64,000 nt of DNA from an uncultured Methanomethylovorans sp. (GTDB lineage Archaea; Halobacteriota; Methanosarcinia; Methanosarcinales; Methanosarcinaceae), in the NCBI RefSeq assembly GCF_963678545.1, contig NZ_OY782870.1, forward strand, positions 2,170,001 through 2,234,000, read 5' to 3'. Below the pieces are notes generated by a model that was given only the letters and a program-made list of their open reading frames with translations, was not told the DNA's origin and searched no databases. This document shows positions 58,682 to 64,000 of the stretch, piece after piece. A program made the translations under genes and the position numbers. The first letter of the stretch is position 1. The number at the start of each line of letters is the position of its first letter.

Positions 58682-60357
58682 GATTCTTTGTTTTACTTTT
58701 ATTATTCATACTGACAATTCAAACCTCATCCGCAGCAACCTTATTTGTGGATCCATCTTCTGACGGTGACGAGGCCATTAACGCAGCAATGCAACAGGCT
58801 CAACCAGGGGACATAGTTCATCTTAATTCTGGTACTTTCTGGGTCGATGACACAATCAACTTTGCAGATGGAGTTACTTTGACTGGTGATGGAGAGGTAA
58901 AACTTGTAGACTATGTAGGCTGGAACTCAGGAAAGACGATGTTCTATGCATCTCGCTTATCAGATATCACTATCAGTAGTATTACCGTTGATGGAAACAG
59001 CCAGGGTAATACTGATGTGCCATTCGGTCAGGGATACTATGGCTTATTTTTATTTAGGAATTGTGAAAATGTAGTATTCGATGGTGTTACTCTTGAGTAT
59101 GCTAAATCCGATGGCATAATATTCAGGAACGGTGACGGCATTACCGTGACCAATTGTACTATAAACAAGATGGGGCATGAAGGTCTATACAGCCTGTACA
59201 CTGATAATGTTGAGTTTACGAACAATATCTGTTTTACTAGAACAAACTCTGCTTGTCGTATTGCATCAGGGGAGCATGTACTCATTTCCAACAATGAAAT
59301 CTATTCAGGCACAATCACGGCTGCAGACGGTGGGGGAAGCTCTACTGGTCCAGGCATCGAAATAAACATTGATAGCGGTCAACCTGCTACAGATATTGAA
59401 ATCAGTAAGAACTACATTCATGATCTCAGAGGTTCCGGTATCTGGATGACTTCGGAATCAACAAAAGGTGACGGTGTTTACATTCATAACAACATCATCA
59501 GGGATGTAGGAAACTACCCAAGTGATAACAAGTATTCTACAGCAGGCATAACAATATGGCAGTTTAACGCAACACTCATTGAGAATAATGTCTTTGACGA
59601 CACAGGTATTGCAGGTGTTCGCTATGCTAAGAGAGCTTCAGATGGCGTTGTAGATGAAGAGTTCACAACCATAGTCCGGAACAATGTTTTCATCAACATA
59701 AAGGATAAAATCACAATACCTGCTGAACCAGTGATGAATTCCTACTCAGAGAATCACAAGTTCTATGTTTATTATAATGATTTTTATAATAACTATGATG
59801 CTTTTGACGGCAATCTCTGCATTGCCTGGAACAACTTTGCTCTTAATCCCATGTTCTCAGATTCTATGTATCACCTGAAGGATGATTCCTCTTTAATTGG
59901 AGCTGGCTATAATGGTGCAGATATTGGGGCTTATGGAATCGGTTCTGATGAAATCGGGACCATAGGAACCATTGACCACGATGAAATAACCGATCCTGGG
60001 GCTTCTGACGAGCCCGCTACAGAGCCCACAGATGATGTGAATGAAGACCTGGACAATTGCACATCTGACGAGCCAAACCACGATCTGGATAACGCAACCA
60101 TTGATGATGGGCGAATTCCAGATGAGGATGAAATAAATAATGACCTTGATAATTGCACTGCAGATTATGTAGACAATTCTACTACTGAATATGTAGATAA
60201 CAGCACCACTGATTATGTTGATAATTCAACCGTGGAACATCATAGGAATGGACACAGCCAGGGCACAGGGTACGCATTAATTGAAACCCCACATGAAGAA
60301 ATAGTAGTATGCAGTGCAGAACTCACAAAACCAACGTTTAGGAGGCCAGTTTCCTGA
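58678..60357 (+). CDS. Secreted right-handed beta-helix protein (pectate-lyase-like) with glycosylatable repeat tail
   Basis: 559 residues. Signal peptide (first 20), then a beta-helix of roughly residues 20-400 with turn repeats (DGVTLEYAKSDGIIFRNGDG, VTNCTINKMGHEGLY and similar). The fold is common to viral receptor-binding spikes and polysaccharide lyases. The tail (about 440-535) is acidic and repetitive: DLDNCT units and YVDNSTT units with repeated N-x-S/T sequons. This could be a glycosylated stalk. Probably the adsorption or depolymerase spike; catalytic residues not assigned. Confidence 0.8.
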   Translation: MRFFVLLLLFILTIQTSSAATLFVDPSSDGDEAINAAMQQAQPGDIVHLNSGTFWVDDTINFADGVTLTGDGEVKLVDYVGWNSGKTMFYASRLSDITISSITVDGNSQGNTDVPFGQGYYGLFLFRNCENVVFDGVTLEYAKSDGIIFRNGDGITVTNCTINKMGHEGLYSLYTDNVEFTNNICFTRTNSACRIASGEHVLISNNEIYSGTITAADGGGSSTGPGIEINIDSGQPATDIEISKNYIHDLRGSGIWMTSESTKGDGVYIHNNIIRDVGNYPSDNKYSTAGITIWQFNATLIENNVFDDTGIAGVRYAKRASDGVVDEEFTTIVRNNVFINIKDKITIPAEPVMNSYSENHKFYVYYNDFYNNYDAFDGNLCIAWNNFALNPMFSDSMYHLKDDSSLIGAGYNGADIGAYGIGSDEIGTIGTIDHDEITDPGASDEPATEPTDDVNEDLDNCTSDEPNHDLDNATIDDGRIPDEDEINNDLDNCTADYVDNSTTEYVDNSTTDYVDNSTVEHHRNGHSQGTGYALIETPHEEIVVCSAELTKPTFRRPVS

Positions 60358-60383
60358 ACGGTGATATTAAAAAACTGCTCTGG

Positions 60384-60530
60384 ATGATTGGTTTTATATT
60401 CTATTGCGTAAGTGGCTATTTAACTCAGATGATCCCGCCATATTCAGGTTTTGCATGTTCCGGGGTAATTGTTTTTGGGGCTCTACTTTTAATTTCCTAT
60501 TTTAAATGGGGTGAATTGCATGAAGGTTAG
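60384..60530 (+). CDS. 48-residue two-TM protein (element)
   Basis: MIGFIFYCVSGYLTQMIPPY, then a second hydrophobic segment (GVIVFGALLLISYF). Overlaps the next gene by 11 nt. Weak ribosome site. Confidence 0.5.
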   Translation: MIGFIFYCVSGYLTQMIPPYSGFACSGVIVFGALLLISYFKWGELHEG

Positions 60531-60741
60531 ATTAGTAGGCATATTCTTTTACCTGATACTTCTTGTAGTTTTGGGAGTAAATATGTATGCCGTACTTTCA
60601 TTCAGTGATATATACAACATGAAAGTGACACTCATTGGCGATTGTGTAGCTATTATTATACTTGGCTCTATGGTGCTATTATCTAAGCCAAAAAAGAAAA
60701 TAGGAAAAGAAAAAGTAATACTTGTAAGAAAGGCGAATTAA
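60520..60741 (+). CDS. 73-residue two-TM protein (element)
   Basis: MKVRLVGIFFYLILLVVLGV, a short loop, then a second TM segment (VAIIILGSMVLLS) and a basic tail KPKKKIGKEK. GGGGTG upstream of ATG. The architecture is like a small virion membrane protein. Last gene before the convergent ATPase gene; the gap 60742-60943 shows nothing. Confidence 0.6.
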   Translation: MKVRLVGIFFYLILLVVLGVNMYAVLSFSDIYNMKVTLIGDCVAIIILGSMVLLSKPKKKIGKEKVILVRKAN

Positions 60742-60943
60742 TTTTCTTCTACTCCTCTCTTTTAAACCTCTATGTATTGGGTTGTTACTATAAAATTAGT
60801 CTCTACATTCATATTATACGATTATTTCAAGATGTGTAAAGCCTACATATTAGAGTAAAGTAAAAAATAATATACTATTTACCTCTCATCATGCAGGCAG
60901 CGAGGACCGCCCTTCCTATTACTATATGTTAATTTAAGATACC

Positions 60944-61777
60944 CTATCTTTTAGCTGCATGAATCCAATTCACCATAGTCTGTTTAGTAACACCTGTCAC
61001 ACCCGACAATTCTTCCCACGTATACTTATCCTTTACATATTCTATCAGCTTAACACAACTTGCTGCCTGCGTGTGTATTCTCTTGATCTGCATAGGCTCA
61101 AGCTTCTCTCCCTCCTCACCACCATCTAATACTCTGAACAGTTCTGCGATTGTCTGATTCTTATATTCCATACTGATCTTGTCATACCAATCGTTCAGGT
61201 GCTCAGGTGGTCTCGGAGTGATGAAGGGATGTATGACTTCTCTACCACCACCAGGGGTATAGAAAATGAAATCTGTATGCATCACTTCTCCACCGCTCGT
61301 GATACGGATCACATTATACTTTGCATAGGTCACCTCATGCTCATAATCAATTGACTCCATCCGCACGATTGCGTTAAGCAGCATCCTTACGTTCTTATCG
61401 AAAAAAGAAATAGAAGGCGTAGTAAAAATCACAAGAATATTTTTAAATCTCAATATTTGAGAAACAGCAGACATCATCAAGTTTGCCTGACTCATGAACG
61501 TACGTGCAGCAGCACCAAGGCCTATTTCGTCATAGACAATAGCTTGTCCTTTCTTCATCTTTTGTAATATACCTATAAAATCCTTAGTGTTATACACCAC
61601 GCGTGGGTCATTCTCAAACGAAGGGTCAACAGTCCTTGCAAACTCAATTGCTGCTAAGGACTTCCCACTTCCCGGTTCACCTACATACACCATAGAATAG
61701 GATTTGTTCAGCTCATTTATTCTGCGTTTCACAATGCCTGTGATCTTCTCAAAGGACTCAGGTGCTACCTTAGACAT
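60944..61777 (-). CDS. Zot-like P-loop ATPase with C-terminal HTH (element)
   Basis: 277 residues. Walker A is GEPGSGKS (33-40); Walker B is AIVYDEIG (79-86). The following FMSQANLMMSAVSQILRFKN and IFTTPSISFFD match the sensor region of viral Zot-like/FtsK-HerA-type packaging or extrusion ATPases. The last 60 residues contain an HTH (WEELSGVTGVTKQTMVNWIH). Similar P-loop ATPases with small coat proteins are found in spindle-shaped virus genomes. Overlaps the upstream gene by 8 nt. Confidence 0.8.
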   Translation of the reverse strand: MSKVAPESFEKITGIVKRRINELNKSYSMVYVGEPGSGKSLAAIEFARTVDPSFENDPRVVYNTKDFIGILQKMKKGQAIVYDEIGLGAAARTFMSQANLMMSAVSQILRFKNILVIFTTPSISFFDKNVRMLLNAIVRMESIDYEHEVTYAKYNVIRITSGGEVMHTDFIFYTPGGGREVIHPFITPRPPEHLNDWYDKISMEYKNQTIAELFRVLDGGEEGEKLEPMQIKRIHTQAASCVKLIEYVKDKYTWEELSGVTGVTKQTMVNWIHAAKR

Positions 61778-62138
61778 TCACATCACCTGCCATCTTCTGA
61801 TTCTTTGTAGCTGGCAGGAATCCTCTTCTATATGCAAGATCCATCAGTGCCTCATATTTTCCATACATGAACTCATTCGTGAATCTTTCTTCAATGATAT
61901 GAACCTCATTTGCAGTTTTACCTTTTGGTTTTTCTTTATTGGCAAGTTCGTCAATTGTGTCTTTATATTGTTTATCTTGGAAAGGGTGCATAATCGTTCC
62001 GAGATAATTTATAATATCATATACAGCCGGCTTATTTCCGTATGCTTCATTTTGCATGATCGTAAAACATGCCCTAAAAATAAGACCAGAGAAGTCCATT
62101 GAAGCTTCTTCTGATTCAGTATAGACTTTACCTCTCAT
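61770..62138 (-). CDS. Hypothetical partner of the ATPase (element)
   Basis: 122 residues, helical, no membrane segment. FMYGKYEALMDLAYRRGFLP and YDIINYLGTIMHPFQDKQY look like protein-interaction helices. Upstream of the ATPase with an 8-nt overlap and divergent from the coat-protein-like gene, sharing the AT-rich 62139-62266 region. Confidence 0.65.
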   Translation of the reverse strand: MRGKVYTESEEASMDFSGLIFRACFTIMQNEAYGNKPAVYDIINYLGTIMHPFQDKQYKDTIDELANKEKPKGKTANEVHIIEERFTNEFMYGKYEALMDLAYRRGFLPATKNQKMAGDVNV

Positions 62139-62266
62139 GCATCTATATAGTTACATTATTGTATAAATACATAACATTGAATAACCCAATTATTCAATAT
62201 ATGTATATATTTGTCACAAATATTTATATTAGTTTATAAGCTATATAGCCGTAGGAAGTGATAATT

Positions 62267-62578
62267 TTGTCCTTAACAGGAATTGCTAAGAAAATAAGAA
62301 CGGAAATAGCAGCTCTTCTGATTTCCGATAAGGCAAATGCCGGTATCGTGATGGGTATGTTAGGTACAATCATAGCGGTAATTATAGCTATCCTGATTGG
62401 TTCCCAGTTCATAACCATCGGTACTGACATGATGACGGATCAGAACAACACTGAAGGTCTCTCTGCACTCGGAAACCTCGAAACCATATTCTACATGATT
62501 ATTGGTATCGTAGTTCTCCTGCCGCTAGTAGGTCTCGGTGCATTCGTACTGTACATGTTTGGTGGAAGAAAGCAGTAA
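62267..62578 (+). CDS. Candidate major coat protein (two-helix membrane protein, spindle-virus-like)
   Basis: 103 residues from TTG 62267, which has AGGAAGTG 6 nt upstream (a GTG at 62258 is inside that signal). Short basic N-terminus, TM1 about 26-50 (IVMGMLGTIIAVIIAILIG), a polar loop rich in Thr/Asn (GTDMMTDQNNTEG), TM2 about 70-97 beginning NLETIFYMIIGIVVLLPLVG, then GGRKQ. Two hydrophobic helices joined by a Asn/Thr loop, with NL...FY...I...P before the second, is the plan of fusellovirus VP1 and His1/TPV1-type coat proteins. Strong divergent promoter. Confidence 0.6.
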   Translation: MSLTGIAKKIRTEIAALLISDKANAGIVMGMLGTIIAVIIAILIGSQFITIGTDMMTDQNNTEGLSALGNLETIFYMIIGIVVLLPLVGLGAFVLYMFGGRKQ

Positions 62579-62615
62579 GCCTGCTTTCTCCTCTTACATA
62601 TTTCGAGGTGCAATC

Positions 62616-62921
62616 ATGTACATCGAATATTTCTACGTTCTACTTTTACTGACTTTACTCTGCTTTTTCTACGCTCTGCTATCGCAAAATCTTGAACATA
62701 GGCAGCTATTTTCTATTTTATGCATACCGCTACTCATCGGTTTATCTATCGGCTCTCTATCACTAGAAAAAGTGACAGAACACGTAGTTGGAACAGAAGT
62801 GGTCGAACACACAACATACATCAGTTCAACAGTTGGTGCCTACATCTTCGGTTTCCTGGCACTACTTGAAGCCCTGCAGGTATGGCGGCTGTATATAGAG
62901 GAGAAAAACAATGCCAGATGA
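62616..62921 (+). CDS. Three-TM membrane protein (element)
   Basis: 101 residues from ATG 62616 with GAGGTG upstream. Hydrophobic segments at about 4-22, 32-48 and 75-92. Overlaps the next gene by 11 nt. Probably a minor membrane protein of the virion. Not recognised. Confidence 0.65.
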   Translation: MYIEYFYVLLLLTLLCFFYALLSQNLEHRQLFSILCIPLLIGLSIGSLSLEKVTEHVVGTEVVEHTTYISSTVGAYIFGFLALLEALQVWRLYIEEKNNAR

Positions 62922-63300
62922 ATATGAAAGTGGTGACGATGCAGCATTAGCTGCATACGTGGGAACACTTGCAGGTCTTATCGGTACTAACTCAGACATA
63001 CCGAATGACATGCAGGAGAAGAATTTTCCTATTCTCAATAAAATCAACCCACTGTCAAACCTGAACCAAGCAGACGAAGTCCTTCTGAAGAAATCTCTTG
63101 AAATCCTATGGTACCTCAAAGAAGACTTCTCCTATGAAGAATTAGTCCGGCTGCGTATGATCTACATCCCTGAGATATCACTTGGACGTGACGGTTTCGC
63201 AGTACGCAGACTAACAGAGGTTAACAAATCCATCAACTACACTGAACGGGGTGCTCCTCAAAATCAGGGCATCTTCAATAAACTTCTTAGGAGAAAATGA
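62911..63300 (+). CDS. Hypothetical 129-residue protein of the structural region (element)
   Basis: Soluble. ALAAYVGTLAGLIGTNSDIP then FPILNKINPLSNLNQADEVL and a basic C-terminus. No motif recognised. Starts within the previous gene's end and ends 3 nt before the next gene. Confidence 0.6.
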   Translation: MPDEYESGDDAALAAYVGTLAGLIGTNSDIPNDMQEKNFPILNKINPLSNLNQADEVLLKKSLEILWYLKEDFSYEELVRLRMIYIPEISLGRDGFAVRRLTEVNKSINYTERGAPQNQGIFNKLLRRK

Positions 63301-63303
63301 ACG

Positions 63304-63744
63304 ATGATTAATCTTTCAATTATACTTGCAATTATAGCAGTCATCCTACTCATCGCCACAATCGCAAGCGTGGCAGTTAACATACTTTTGGTGTGGCGTT
63401 TCCCATTCATATTACGGGGTATTTTTGCACAACGCTTTGTGTTTTTCTGTGGCATAGATGGATCAATCAGACCGGAGCCAGCAAGAGTGGAAGGCTACGG
63501 AATGAGGACTGACAGTGGAGTCTATAACTTCGAGCGCGAAGACGTGGTCACATTCTGTGGAGTCCCCTCGATTCTTGTCTACAGGCCAATAGCTAAAGCC
63601 ATCAGACCCAACATTGCACCCATCTTCCGCAAGCTCAAGAAAGCCGGAATCAAGAACAAGAACGCGTACAAAGAGATCATTGAAAGCAAACCAATGTCAA
63701 TGGAAGACTTCAAGGCAAATTTTGAGGTGGCAGTCAATGAGTGA
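63304..63744 (+). CDS. Membrane-anchored hypothetical protein (element)
   Basis: 146 residues with an N-terminal TM helix (IILAIIAVILLIATIASVAV) and a soluble domain with EPARVEGYGMRTDSGVYNF and a basic helical C-terminus. Overlaps the next gene by 8 nt. Possibly a peripheral virion or assembly protein. Confidence 0.6.
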   Translation: MINLSIILAIIAVILLIATIASVAVNILLVWRFPFILRGIFAQRFVFFCGIDGSIRPEPARVEGYGMRTDSGVYNFEREDVVTFCGVPSILVYRPIAKAIRPNIAPIFRKLKKAGIKNKNAYKEIIESKPMSMEDFKANFEVAVNE

Positions 63745-64000
63745 AGAAGTCACAGAAGTAATAGCTGTGGTAGAAGATGACAGAACCACAATCTATGGGA
63801 TGGAAGAAAAATATGTCATCCCTACCCAGCTCTACGCAGAGATCAAGCAGGGTTCGCCTATAGCACATGAAGGCGAAGTCATACGTCCCATCTCAGTCAT
63901 TGACTACCTTGAGACGGGTGCAAATCCAGTCACAATGAAAGCAACAGTGGCTCGTGAAGTAGAGATCCAACGCCAGGACGATAAGACACGTCAGAATATG
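63737..64000 (+). CDS. Partial hypothetical protein running off the window (element)
   Basis: 88 codons without a stop from ATG 63737. Soluble, starts MSEEVTEVIAVVEDDRTTIY and continues with strands and acidic helices. No motif seen in this part. It shows that the structural operon continues past base 64000. Confidence 0.65.
   Translation, partial: MSEEVTEVIAVVEDDRTTIYGMEEKYVIPTQLYAEIKQGSPIAHEGEVIRPISVIDYLETGANPVTMKATVAREVEIQRQDDKTRQNM

Larger units (their letters stand above)
47420..64000. mobile_element. Integrated virus-like element (spindle-shaped-virus-like), left end in window
   Basis: From the integrase at 47420 to the window end almost every gene is small, non-housekeeping and tightly packed. 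Evidence for a provirus: two tyrosine recombinases, orphan DNA methyltransferases, many tiny Cys-rich proteins in overlapping frames, a Zot-like ATPase, a secreted beta-helix protein and a 103-residue two-helix membrane protein like spindle-virus coat proteins. Left boundary is probably between 47337 and 47420; the right boundary is not in the window. No terminase, portal or tail genes were seen, which argues against a tailed virus. Confidence 0.75.

Noticed and set aside
60384..62138. Tailed-virus packaging terminase reading for the P-loop ATPase
   Set aside because: Length is too short, there is no nuclease domain, and no portal or capsid genes adjoin; Zot-like/HerA-type fits better.
1..64000. 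CRISPR arrays, tRNA and rRNA genes
   Set aside because: Looked for regularly spaced direct repeats and for T-loop/acceptor patterns; none were convincing. A tRNA scan program would be decisive.

Overview
The window reads as the chromosome of a methanogenic archaeon of the order Methanosarcinales, probably a methylotrophic Methanosarcinaceae (Methanolobus or Methanomethylovorans-like). The basis is archaeal housekeeping genes (archaeal-type Pth2 and TruD, a RimK-type glutamate ligase of the MptN/CofF kind, a FilR1-type wHTH regulator, DUF835 and KaiC-like signalling proteins), archaeal TATA boxes about 25 nt upstream of several starts (some apparently leaderless), lipoproteins, and remnants of a mercury-methylation hgcAB locus. 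The genus is inference. No rRNA, tRNA or CRISPR array was seen.

Layout. 1-9.1 kb: end of a hybrid histidine kinase, a Trm112-like/membrane protein/pyrG operon, a four-Cache lipoprotein, a fungal-type cytosine deaminase, a GNAT protein and truD. 9.2-28.1 kb: an accessory stretch between truD and pth2-rimK. It holds a decayed integrase, a candidate small RNA, a 41-residue Cys protein, a cupredoxin/CDGSH/pirin/SnoaL group, a compact five-gene element at 16.0-18.5 kb, DUF2971, a flavodoxin/CoA-binding pair with a divergent regulator, a RelE/DUF2683 toxin-antitoxin pair, two copies of a structured intergenic repeat, a PAS histidine kinase, a Fic protein with a multi-palindrome operator, a dead IS1634-like transposase and a nuclease-like protein. 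28.2-47.3 kb: mostly core genes (pth2, rimK-type ligase, DUF434 protein, REC-PAS-DUF835/KaiC/4-TM module, PaaK-type ligase, YyaL, feoA, nicotinate phosphoribosyltransferase, NYN protein, hcp-cupin, NicO transporter). Within it lie a second 41-residue Cys protein and the broken hgcA-hgcB remnant.

47.4 kb to the end is an integrated virus or virus-like element. The left end has a tyrosine integrase interrupted by a 134-bp MITE-like insertion with perfect 13-bp ends and a 6-bp target duplication; removing it restores the frame. Then come a palindrome-rich switch region, a dense operon of tiny mostly Cys-rich proteins joined by ATGA/GTGA/TGATG overlaps, a C5-cytosine methyltransferase, a DPPY methyltransferase, a second small integrase, and a late half. 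The late half has a secreted lipoprotein and beta-helix protein, small membrane proteins, a Zot-like P-loop ATPase with C-terminal HTH, and a 103-residue two-helix membrane protein resembling the major coat protein of spindle-shaped archaeal viruses. The right boundary is outside the window.

The strongest leads are (1) the spindle-virus-like provirus, (2) the pseudogenised hgcAB locus, (3) the MITE that broke the integrase, (4) the covarying structured repeat at 22.1 and 24.6 kb, (5) the two copies of a tiny conserved Cys protein with a terminator hairpin at the stop codon, and (6) the compact element at 16.0-18.5 kb.
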